Shown here: in pieces, positions 14,537-22,592 of the stretch
Layout of the letters: every line of letters starts with the position of its first letter
Position numbering within the stretch: the first letter of the stretch is position 1
DNA from: Nesterenkonia ebinurensis
Lineage (GTDB): Bacteria; Actinomycetota; Actinomycetes; Actinomycetales; Micrococcaceae
Direction of reading: 5' to 3'
Length of the DNA stretch: 64,000 bases
NCBI RefSeq assembly: GCF_008711175.1
Contig: NZ_VWNF01000004.1
Coordinates: 1 to 64,000, forward strand
Program-made: the position numbers and the translations under genes
Notes under the pieces: generated by a model
The model's input: only the letters and a program-made list of their open reading frames with translations
Databases searched by the model: none
Told to the model about the DNA's origin: nothing

Positions 14537-16501
14537 CTACCGCACCGGACCGCTGTCGGCACCCGGCTCCGCGCCGGCGACCTGGCTGAACTCTCCGGTA
14601 GCAGGGTCCCAGCCGTCCTCCCATTCACCGGTGTCGAAATCAAAGCCCACCGGATCTCCGTTCTCATCGGTGCGCTGATACCACTCGGTGTACTCAGGGT
14701 GGGCTGAGTCAGTGTCTCCGCCTGCGCCCTGACCAGGCTCAGTCTCGACCACTTTGAAGGCGAAATCATCGCCGAAACGGTCCACACCCTCGACTACGGC
14801 GTTGCTCACCGCAACGTTGGCGTACTTGTGCCGCAGAGTGTAGGGATCGGTGCGCAGTTCCTTGAACCATGCCAGGATGATCAGCAGCATCACCAAGGTG
14901 AAGGGCGCTGCGGCGATGATCACCAGCATCTGCATGCCGTCCAGCGCTCCGGCATCGCCCAGCAGCAGCATGACACCGGCAATGCCGGTGATCACCAGAC
15001 CCCAGAACACCACTACCTGCCAGCGCGGGTTCTGTCCGCCGCGGGAGGAGAGCATTCCCATCACCGTGGAGGCGGAGTCCAATGCGGTGACCACGAAAAC
15101 TCCAAGCACCAGGATGGTCACCAACGGCATCCAGTCGGCCACCAGAGGAATATTCGCCACGATGGTGAAGAACACCTCAGCAGCCGGCATATCTGGGTCG
15201 AAGCCCTCATAGCCTTCCCGGTACATGTACATGGAGGTGCCGCCGAGCACCCCGAAGGTGACAAACAGCAGCACCGAGGGCACCAGGATCACGCCGAGCA
15301 GGAACTCGCGGATGCTGCGCCCGCGGGAAATACGGGCAATGAAGATGCCTACGAAGGGCGACCAGGAGATCCACCAGGCCCAGTAGTAGACGGTCCACCA
15401 GGACTGGAACTCCTGGGTGTCCTCGCCCCAGGAGGCGGAGCGTCCCATCAGCTCGAAGAGCGAGCCGATGTACTCGATGACAGCGGAGGGCACCATATTG
15501 GTCAGGAACAGGGTGGGGCCCAGGATGAAGATGATGCCCACCAGGCCAATGGTCAGCACAATGTTGATATTCGACAGGTACCGGATACCTCGGGAGATGC
15601 CGGAGACCGCGGAGACGATGAACCCGATGGTCAGCACGGCCATGATGATGATCAGTGCGGTATTTGTCAGTTCCGAGGCTCCGGAGACGATAGTCACGCC
15701 CTGCCCCACCTGCTGGGTGGCGATGCCCACGGTGGCGGCAGTGCCGAACAGGGTGGCGATGATCGCGAAGATGTCCACCATTTGCCCGGCCAGTCCCTCA
15801 GTGTGGCGTCTGCCGAAGAGTGTGCGGAAGATCGAGGACATCAGCAGCACCCGGCCGCGCCGGTAGGCGGCGTAGGCCACCGCTCCGCCCACCAGGGCGT
15901 ACATAGCCCAGGCGTGGAAGCCCCAGTGGAAGAAGGTCTGCGCCATGGCATGGTGCATGGCCTCAGTGGTCTCAGCCTCATGGGTGTGCGGCGGAGGGTA
16001 GGCGTAGTAGCTCAACGGCTCGGAGGGACCGAAGAACAGCACTCCGATGCCCAAGCCGGCGGCGAAGAGCATGGAGATCCAGGCGAAGGTAGAGAACTCA
16101 GGTCGCTCCCCGTCTTTGCCCAGCGGAATCCTGCCGTATTTGGAAAAAGCGATGGCCAGCAGTGCAAACAGGATCACCGCGGCGCTGACGTTGAACAACC
16201 AGGAGAGGTTGTAGGTCACCCAGGTGAAGGCGATATCTGCACTGCTCGCCAGGGTGTCCGGACTGGCCACACCCCAGGCGATGAAGGCCACGGTAAGCAG
16301 CCCAGCCACAACGAGCACCACTTTGTCGACGCTGTATCGACGCCGCTGCTCGTCCACACCGATACCAGGCACCAGTGCGGGGTGAATGTCATGGGGGTAT
16401 TTGGGGCGGCGGTAGTCCAATGTGCCGAACGCCTCACCGGCCTGTCTGCTGACCCGTCGCGCCTCGTCGGCGATCTTACTCTTGGGCTGATCCTCAGCCA
16501 T
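14537..16501 (-). CDS. BCCT family transporter (betaine/carnitine/choline type)
   Basis: 654 aa with about 12 membrane segments. The family Trp-rich signature WWTVYYWAWWISWSPFVG is present in the middle, followed by FIARISRGRSIREF. The N-terminal ~65 residues and C-terminal ~110 residues are hydrophilic; the acidic, Asp/Gly-rich tail is longer than in minimal BetP-like carriers and might sense osmolarity. Sodium- or proton-coupled import of quaternary amines for osmoprotection is the expected role; the exact substrate is not readable. GAGGAG precedes ATG 16501. Monocistronic. Confidence 0.9.
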   Translation of the reverse strand: MAEDQPKSKIADEARRVSRQAGEAFGTLDYRRPKYPHDIHPALVPGIGVDEQRRRYSVDKVVLVVAGLLTVAFIAWGVASPDTLASSADIAFTWVTYNLSWLFNVSAAVILFALLAIAFSKYGRIPLGKDGERPEFSTFAWISMLFAAGLGIGVLFFGPSEPLSYYAYPPPHTHEAETTEAMHHAMAQTFFHWGFHAWAMYALVGGAVAYAAYRRGRVLLMSSIFRTLFGRRHTEGLAGQMVDIFAIIATLFGTAATVGIATQQVGQGVTIVSGASELTNTALIIIMAVLTIGFIVSAVSGISRGIRYLSNINIVLTIGLVGIIFILGPTLFLTNMVPSAVIEYIGSLFELMGRSASWGEDTQEFQSWWTVYYWAWWISWSPFVGIFIARISRGRSIREFLLGVILVPSVLLFVTFGVLGGTSMYMYREGYEGFDPDMPAAEVFFTIVANIPLVADWMPLVTILVLGVFVVTALDSASTVMGMLSSRGGQNPRWQVVVFWGLVITGIAGVMLLLGDAGALDGMQMLVIIAAAPFTLVMLLIILAWFKELRTDPYTLRHKYANVAVSNAVVEGVDRFGDDFAFKVVETEPGQGAGGDTDSAHPEYTEWYQRTDENGDPVGFDFDTGEWEDGWDPATGEFSQVAGAEPGADSGPVR

Positions 16502-16641
16502 GGGAGTACTCCTCTTGTTCTGTTATGGATCCTCGTCAGGTGAGCTACCCGCTGCGGGCACGAGCACATACGGTAGCCGCGGTGTGTGACACGGATGTAA
16601 ACATGACCTGGCGGCGTGCAAGCACGCGGCTCAGGTGCCTT

Positions 16642-17256
16642 CTAGAGCCAACCGTTATCACTGGCCTGTCGGGCGGCGTCGTGCCGGTTCTCAGCCCCAG
16701 TCTTCCCAATGGCTGCCGAGAGATGGTTGCGGACCGTGCCCGCTGAGAGGTGCAGCTGAGCTGCTATCGCCTTGATGGATCCGCCATCAGCCGCAGCCCG
16801 GAGCATCTGCCGCTCACGCTCGGTGAGCGGGTTGAGCCCGGAGGCCAAGGAGTCCGCAGCCAGGGCTGGATCCACCACACGCTGACCTGCAGCAACCCTG
16901 CGAACCATAGCGGCCAACTGCTCTGCAGGAGTGTCTTTGACCACGAACCCAGCTGCGCCGGCATCCATAGCCCGGCGCAGATACCCAGGACGACCGAAGG
17001 TGGTCACGATCAGGCACCGGGTGCCCAGCCCAACCCCTGCAGCCTGCCGTACTGCTTCGATTCCGTCGATGCCTGGCATCTCGATATCCACCAGGGCCAC
17101 ATCGGGGGTGTGCTGGCGCAGAGCGGCCAGGACCTCATCGCCTCGGCCCACCTCCGCCACCACTTCAATATCCGGCTCCAGGCTCAACAGGGCGGAGAGC
17201 CCACCACGTACCAGGTCCTGGTCATCAGCCAGCAGCAGACGGATGAGGTCACTCAT
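16642..17256 (-). CDS. NarL/LuxR-type response regulator
   Basis: 204 aa. The receiver domain is at 1-120 with acidic pocket D11/D12, phosphoacceptor D57 (ALVDIEMPG) and VVKDTP around the conserved Lys. The LuxR HTH is at about 143-200 (LNPLTERERQMLRAAA, KAIAAQLHLSAGTVRNHLS). It overlaps the kinase gene by 4 nt and ends a four-gene operon with the ABC exporter, so it most likely controls that operon. Confidence 0.92.
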   Translation of the reverse strand: MSDLIRLLLADDQDLVRGGLSALLSLEPDIEVVAEVGRGDEVLAALRQHTPDVALVDIEMPGIDGIEAVRQAAGVGLGTRCLIVTTFGRPGYLRRAMDAGAAGFVVKDTPAEQLAAMVRRVAAGQRVVDPALAADSLASGLNPLTERERQMLRAAADGGSIKAIAAQLHLSAGTVRNHLSAAIGKTGAENRHDAARQASDNGWL

Positions 17257-18407
17257 GACAGCCTCACCTCAATCTGAGTGCCGGGCCGCTCAGGACTTGT
17301 GCCCGCCAACTCGGGATATGCACGGCCGACGACGACGCCGGCACCTACCGTCTTTGCCCGCTCACGCAGTCCGCGCAGCCCGTTGCCCTCACGGGTCTGG
17401 CCGACACCCACACCGTCATCGGCTACCCGCATCCGGTCTGTAGTGATGTTGATCTGGCAGCGGGTTGCATCAGAGTGCCGCACCACATTGGTCACTGCCT
17501 CGCGCAGCGCCCAGGCCAGAACTGGCGGCCCACTCATGTCCAGCTGGGAACTGACCTCCGGGGTGATCCCAGCAGACTCCAGGGTTGAGCGAGCGACCTC
17601 AATCTCATCGGGCAGCTCCGGGGTCTTCAGTCTGCTCACGGTGGCCCGGACCTCTTCCAGGGACTGGCGGGAAAGTCGTTCGATCTCCTCCAGCTCGTAC
17701 CGGGCACGGTCCGGATCCGACTCAATGAGCCGCCGGGCCAACTGAGCCTTGACGGTCAGCACCGTCAGCGAGTGGCCGAGCACATCATGAACATCCCGGG
17801 CGATGTGGTCACGCTCTTCGGCCTGGCGCAGCTCCTCAGCCCGCCGACGGTCGTTCTCTTCATGGTACTCGGTGATCCGGATAGCAATGATGAACAGCAT
17901 GGCCATCCCCGGGCCGCCGAGGATCCAGAAGCTGCTTCCTCCGGCAAGAATGAAGGCAGTGACGCTGGGCAGAGCCCAGATCAGCACACCGATGGGGATA
18001 CCGACGGCGGGGCGACGCGTGTAGATCACCAGTGTTGCGATGAACGGGGTGAAAGCTGTGACCCATGGGCCGGCGGCGGGGATACTCAAAGCACCGAGAA
18101 CTGCCAAGAGGGTAACTCCGGTGATCAGTTCCCCGTTTGTCGGGATACGGTGCTCCAGCGTGGAGTCGAAACCCCGCCAGCTCAGCCACAGATAGGCCGC
18201 GCCGAAGAGCAGAACGCCGGCAAAGCCCAAGAGTTGCCAGCCCAGCGCCGCACCTTCGGTGAGAATCCCGATCACCGGCACGGCAAGGAAGACGATCCAC
18301 ATCCCCGCGTACAGGAAGCCTGCGTTGAACCTTATGCCCGAGCGCTGCACACGCTCGCAGGCCAGGTCCCCCGTATCGGCCCTCCCGGCGGTTCCCATGG
18401 TGCTCAT
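17253..18407 (-). CDS. Sensor histidine kinase (HPK7/DesK-LiaS type)
   Basis: 384 aa from ATG 18407. About five or six hydrophobic segments fill residues ~25-185. HisKA_3 follows, with phosphoacceptor His in ARDVHDVLGHSLTVLTVKAQ. The HATPase domain contains REAVTNVVRHS (N box) and VADDGVGVG..GNGLRGLRERA (G boxes). No large extracellular domain is seen, so it probably senses the membrane or the ABC exporter itself. An upstream ATG at 18536 would overlap the permease gene and is rejected. Confidence 0.9.
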   Translation of the reverse strand: MSTMGTAGRADTGDLACERVQRSGIRFNAGFLYAGMWIVFLAVPVIGILTEGAALGWQLLGFAGVLLFGAAYLWLSWRGFDSTLEHRIPTNGELITGVTLLAVLGALSIPAAGPWVTAFTPFIATLVIYTRRPAVGIPIGVLIWALPSVTAFILAGGSSFWILGGPGMAMLFIIAIRITEYHEENDRRRAEELRQAEERDHIARDVHDVLGHSLTVLTVKAQLARRLIESDPDRARYELEEIERLSRQSLEEVRATVSRLKTPELPDEIEVARSTLESAGITPEVSSQLDMSGPPVLAWALREAVTNVVRHSDATRCQINITTDRMRVADDGVGVGQTREGNGLRGLRERAKTVGAGVVVGRAYPELAGTSPERPGTQIEVRLS

Positions 18408-18445
18408 CCTCTCACCATCCTCTGACCAAACCTCCTGCGAGTCTC

Positions 18446-19216
18446 CTAACGCCGTGCTGTGCTGCGGCGGCGCAGCAGGTAGCAGCCGACGGCGAAGACC
18501 GCGGACCACACCGCCACATTCAGCAGGATCATCCACAGCGGGTCGGTACCGATAATTCCGTCACCGGAGGTGGGGATCTCACCCTCGTTAAGCGGATAGC
18601 GGGCCAGAGCAGTGACCCCGTACATGGGGGTGAACCGCCCGATATCCAGCAGAATCCCGTCCAGCGGGAAGAAGTTATTGCCCATGAAACCCAGGATCAC
18701 CAGCACCCCGGAGGCCGCACCCACAGCGGCATCAGAGCGGAAGGCCAACCCGGCCAGCAATCCGTAGAGGGCGAACGGCAGGCTGGCAACAACGGTCAGC
18801 GCGGCAGTGGCGAACCATCTGCTGGTATCCATCTCGGTCACGGTGAACAGACCCACCAGATTGATCACCAGCACCGGCAGGATGGCCATCCCTAGGGCGA
18901 TGACCGACTTGGCCAGGATGAACACCGAATGCGGCATAGCGGTCAGCGCCAACTGCCTGCCCCAACCCTGCTGCAGCTCCACGGCGGCGGAACCGGCCAG
19001 CGAGGTGGTGGCGGTGGCCGCGCCGTAGACCGCAATGCCCACCAGAGTGTGCGCGCTGACATTGCCGTGGCCGGAGGGCAGCGGGAACTCGTTCCAGTCG
19101 GTGCTGACCCCGAAGATCAGAAACAGCACCGCGGGCAGCACAATGATGAAGAAACTGTTGGCGAAGTTCCGCAGATTCCGCCAGAAGTCCATAAGAATGT
19201 ATGTGCTCAGGCTCAT
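18446..19216 (-). CDS. ABC-2 type transporter permease
   Basis: 256 aa with six predicted membrane segments. The opening ILMDFWRNLRNFANSFF, the ABC2_membrane-type centre (VELQQGWGRQLALTAMP) and FFPLDGILLDIGRFTPMYGV fit exporter permeases of drug/lantibiotic or lipid type. Its ATG overlaps the ATPase stop by 4 nt. Together with the kinase and regulator it forms a self-regulated efflux or immunity-like module; the substrate is not known. Confidence 0.88.
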   Translation of the reverse strand: MSLSTYILMDFWRNLRNFANSFFIIVLPAVLFLIFGVSTDWNEFPLPSGHGNVSAHTLVGIAVYGAATATTSLAGSAAVELQQGWGRQLALTAMPHSVFILAKSVIALGMAILPVLVINLVGLFTVTEMDTSRWFATAALTVVASLPFALYGLLAGLAFRSDAAVGAASGVLVILGFMGNNFFPLDGILLDIGRFTPMYGVTALARYPLNEGEIPTSGDGIIGTDPLWMILLNVAVWSAVFAVGCYLLRRRSTARR

Positions 19217-20169
19217 CGGGTGGGCTCCTTGTCAGTCTGGGCAGCGGTGAGCTGCATGAATGCTTCCTCCAGGCTTGCCGGGCGCACGGTGATCCCGTGG
19301 GCCTCGGTCTGGGTGAGCAGGTGCCGGGCCAGCTCATCGGCATGGTCGGTGCGGAAGGTGATGGTGGATCCGCGCACCTCGTGATGGAGCACATGCGGCA
19401 GCCGTTGGATGTCAGAGGGCGACGCCGCCCAGGTCACCGTCACATGGGCCGCCCCGGCCTGCTGCCGCACCTCGTCGGTGGGGCCGTCGGCGATCACTGT
19501 GCCGCTGTGCATCAGCACAGTGCGGCGGGCGAACTGCTCGGCCTCCTCCAGGTAGTGGGTGGCAAAGAGGATAGTGGTCCCGGTGGCTGCGGTGTCACGC
19601 ATCCGGTCCCAGAACTCGTGCCGGGCGGCCACATCCATGCCAGCGGTGGGCTCATCCAGAATGATCAGTTCAGGCTGGGGCAGTAGGGCCAAGGCGAACC
19701 GCAGGCGCTGCTGCTGGCCTCCGGAGCACTTTCCCACTGTGCGGCTGGCGATGCTGTGGAGACCGGCGGTGGCCATCACCTCATCCACCGGGAGATGGTT
19801 CTTGTGCAGGGCGGCGATGATCTGCACGGTCTCTTTGACGGTGAGGTCCAGCAGCAGGCCACCGGTCTGGAGGAGCGCGCCGACTTTTCCGGCCTGGGCG
19901 GCTTTCTTGGGCGTGGTGCCGAGCACCTCAATGCTGCCGGACTCGGGGTGGTTGAGCCCCAGGATCATATCGATCAGGGTGGTCTTGCCGGCACCGTTGG
20001 GACCGAGGATCGCGGTGACCTCACCCTTTGCGAAGCTCAGGTTCACGCTGTCCACGGCACGAACCCGGCCGCCGTCTCCGGACGGGAAGGTGCGGATGAC
20101 CTCACGGACGGTGACGGCCGGTGCTGCGTCGTCGTACTCTGCTCTGGATTCCGTTCTCTGTGTGTTCAT
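19213..20169 (-). CDS. ABC transporter ATP-binding protein
   Basis: 318 aa. Walker A ILGPNGAGKTT, signature CSGGQQQR (Cys for the usual Leu), Walker B LIILDEPTAGMD and the switch His in LFATHYLEEAE are all present. A C-terminal ~90-residue extension is typical of the DrrA/CcmA-like export ATPases. First gene of the operon with permease, kinase and regulator; GGAGGT lies just upstream of ATG 20169. Confidence 0.93.
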   Translation of the reverse strand: MNTQRTESRAEYDDAAPAVTVREVIRTFPSGDGGRVRAVDSVNLSFAKGEVTAILGPNGAGKTTLIDMILGLNHPESGSIEVLGTTPKKAAQAGKVGALLQTGGLLLDLTVKETVQIIAALHKNHLPVDEVMATAGLHSIASRTVGKCSGGQQQRLRFALALLPQPELIILDEPTAGMDVAARHEFWDRMRDTAATGTTILFATHYLEEAEQFARRTVLMHSGTVIADGPTDEVRQQAGAAHVTVTWAASPSDIQRLPHVLHHEVRGSTITFRTDHADELARHLLTQTEAHGITVRPASLEEAFMQLTAAQTDKEPTR

Positions 20170-20354
20170 ACCTCCAGCATCCTGGCAGGAGGCATGCGGT
20201 GCCTAGAGCAGGTGTCACGAGTTCTCTATGACAAATGTCAGTTCCTCAGTACAGATGATGTGCCAGAATCCCTGGAATATCTCCGTCTCGGCGCCTCATA
20301 CCGCGGATTTCAACACACCATATGCAGGGCCATGAGGTCAGGCCGGCCGGGGGA

Positions 20355-21122
20355 TCAGCCGATGGCCGCAGTCTCTGAGGCGGCGGGGTTGAGCAGCTCC
20401 GGGGAGAGGTTGAGCAGGCGCAACCGAGCGCTGTGCTGAATCTGCTCATCAGTCAGCGCGGCAATCCGGCGAGACTCCTCGTGCTCATCAGTGTCTGCGT
20501 CCAGTCCGGCCCGTGGCAGGGTGGAGGAGACCGGCCCGGCCACCAGCGGGATCTCCACGATAGTGGTGGAGCAGTTGGTCAGCGGAACCCACCAGCGCCG
20601 GTCCACCAGGCCCAGGGACTCCAGCAGCAGGCGCAGGGAGGTGCCGTGGGAGACCACCACCGTGGTGCGCACCTCGAAGCCCAGATCGGCCGAGGGCGTA
20701 GCCGCGATCTGCGCAGTAGCGCGGACGATCTCGAAGAAAGCCCGCCGCATCCGCTGCGTGACCTCCGCATTGGTCTCCGCCCCTGCCGGGAGGAACCTCC
20801 CTGCACGCATGGCGGTGAACTTCTCCGGGAACCTGTCCACCAGTTGGGCACCGTACTCGCCCTCCCATTCGCCGAAGCCGATCTCGCACAGCTCATCCCA
20901 GACGGTGGGTTCAAACCCCAGCCCGAACTGCTCACAGGTCTGCTGGGTACGCACCAGGGTGGAGACATGAGCCTGCTGAGGATATTGGGCACGAATCAGA
21001 CGGCCGGAAATCCGAGCCTGCTGCACCCCGGCCTCTGAGAGCGGAATATCGGTACGGCCCTGCATGCGACCCTGAGCATTCCACGGTGTCTCCCCGTGCC
21101 GGACCAGCAGTACTCGGATCAT
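20355..21122 (-). CDS. Histidine phosphatase family protein (phosphoglycerate mutase-like)
   Basis: 255 aa from ATG 21122. It opens MIRVLLVRHGETPWNAQGRM; the RHG motif supplies the phospho-His. The second catalytic His lies in VVVSHGTSLRLLLESLG (about 165-181), and the acid residue is in GFGEWEGEYG. About 45 extra residues follow the domain. Members range from phosphoglycerate mutases to phosphatases of cofactors or sugars; this one cannot be assigned a substrate. Confidence 0.88.
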   Translation of the reverse strand: MIRVLLVRHGETPWNAQGRMQGRTDIPLSEAGVQQARISGRLIRAQYPQQAHVSTLVRTQQTCEQFGLGFEPTVWDELCEIGFGEWEGEYGAQLVDRFPEKFTAMRAGRFLPAGAETNAEVTQRMRRAFFEIVRATAQIAATPSADLGFEVRTTVVVSHGTSLRLLLESLGLVDRRWWVPLTNCSTTIVEIPLVAGPVSSTLPRAGLDADTDEHEESRRIAALTDEQIQHSARLRLLNLSPELLNPAASETAAIG

Positions 21123-21189
21123 TCCACTCCCCCTTCGGCTCTGCTCAACATTCGTCAACCACCCTATGCCAAGACAGAGCGCGAGCAGC

Positions 21190-21534
21190 TCAGGAGTCGT
21201 CCACTGCGGCGCCGGCCAGCTGTTCGAAGACTTCCTCAATCACCTCAGCAAACTGGACAGCGCGTTCCTCCCCTGAGGGAGAATCCTGACCGCGTGCGGA
21301 CTCCCCTGCCTCCGTCTGCTCCTGAGCCCAGCTGTGGGCATCCAGCCCTGGGGCGTCGTCGTCCTCCTCTACGCTCTGCTCCTCGACACTGTTCTCCACC
21401 ATGTTCTGCTCCACCTCAGCAGGATGCTTGGTCTCCACCTGCGGCTCGTCACTGCCGCATGCGGCCAACAACCCCAGCAGCCAGGCGCCGCTGAAGATTG
21501 CCAGGGATCTCCTGTGCGTATCCCAGGTGGTCAT
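21190..21534 (-). CDS. Small acidic lipoprotein
   Basis: About 114 aa from ATG 21534 (another ATG two codons earlier). A signal peptide with lipobox LLAACGSD near residues 22-29 predicts lipid attachment at Cys. The mature part is short, strongly acidic (ENSVEEQSVEEDDDAPG) and helical, with no recognised domain. It lies between the phosphatase and ku genes, and no function can be proposed. Confidence 0.6.
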   Translation of the reverse strand: MTTWDTHRRSLAIFSGAWLLGLLAACGSDEPQVETKHPAEVEQNMVENSVEEQSVEEDDDAPGLDAHSWAQEQTEAGESARGQDSPSGEERAVQFAEVIEEVFEQLAGAAVDDS

Positions 21535-21659
21535 ATGCATTCTCCGTCCGTTCAGTCTGCCAGTCTGCGTATCCAAGTTTCGTAGAAAAGCTAAGCCAGC
21601 ACTCTGCATAGCCTCGGGACTGCTGCTGAAAGCTCTCTGGGAGAATAGGTCCTGAACGT

Positions 21660-22487
21660 TCAGGCAGACTTCTTCTGGCTGCCTGCGGAGGCAGATTTCC
21701 CGGAGCTCTTACGCCGCTGGTCCACGGACTCCTTCAGCGCCTGCATGAGATCCACCACATTTCCGCCGTCTTGATCGTCCTCCGCCGCACCGAAGGTGGC
21801 CTCGGTGTCGATCTCCTCGCCGTGCTCCAGCTTCTCCTCGATGAGGGTCTGCAGCTGATCCTGATACTCATCGGCAAACCGCCCAGGATCAAAGTCCTCG
21901 CTGTAGGACTCCACCAGGCTGGCCGCCATCTCCTGTTCCTTCTGGGAGACCCGCGAACTGGGGATCTGAAACTCGGGTTCGCGCAGCTCATCAGCCCAGC
22001 GCAGGCCCTGAAGCACAATCACCTCATCGCGGACCCGCAGCACGCCCAGCCGGGTCTTGGAGCGCAGAGTGAAGGTCACCACAGCCACCCGTTCGGCCTC
22101 CTCAAGGGTGCGGCGCAGCAGCACATAAGACTTGGCGGATCTACCGGCTGGCTCCAGGTAGTAGGACTTGTCCAGCACCATGGAGTCGATCTGGGCTGAA
22201 GGCACGAACTGCTCCACCGAGATCTCCTTGGACTCATCTGCCGGCAGGTCCTGAAGCTCGTCCTTGGTGATGATCACTGAGGTTTCGCCGTCATCATAGG
22301 CACGGTCGATGTTCTTGTAGTCGATGACCTTCTCGCAGACCTGGCAGCGGCGCTGGTAGCGGATGCGCCCGCCGTCGGCGTCGTGAACCTGGTGCAGGCT
22401 GACATCGTGGCTTGTGGTGGCTGAGTAGAGCTTTACCGGCACTGAGACCAGCCCAAAGCTGACCTCCCCGGACCATATGGCGCGCAT
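21660..22487 (-). CDS. ku: DNA end-binding protein Ku
   Basis: 275 aa. MRAIWSGEVSFGLVSVPVKLYSAT, then GGRIRYQRRCQVCEKVIDY and the Ku ring core (FVPSAQIDSMVLDKSYYLEP) identify bacterial Ku. The C-terminal tail is rich in Lys and Ser, as in Ku proteins that bind DNA ends more tightly. It works with the divergently transcribed LigD in non-homologous end joining; the two starts are about 105 bp apart. Confidence 0.95.
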   Translation of the reverse strand: MRAIWSGEVSFGLVSVPVKLYSATTSHDVSLHQVHDADGGRIRYQRRCQVCEKVIDYKNIDRAYDDGETSVIITKDELQDLPADESKEISVEQFVPSAQIDSMVLDKSYYLEPAGRSAKSYVLLRRTLEEAERVAVVTFTLRSKTRLGVLRVRDEVIVLQGLRWADELREPEFQIPSSRVSQKEQEMAASLVESYSEDFDPGRFADEYQDQLQTLIEEKLEHGEEIDTEATFGAAEDDQDGGNVVDLMQALKESVDQRRKSSGKSASAGSQKKSA

Positions 22488-22592
22488 TATTCCCTCCTGT
22501 GGAGCCTGCTGTCAGGGCAGTTTCAGGTGAGCATCTCATGCTGATCTGCAGGTTCAGCGAGAAGATGGTGAACATGGCCTTGGAGGTTCATG

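Noticed and set aside
14828-16543. A 571-codon open frame antisense to the BCCT transporter
   Set aside because: It is His/Gly/Gln-rich, matches no protein pattern, and mirrors the third-position GC bias of the real gene; the BCCT frame has all family motifs.
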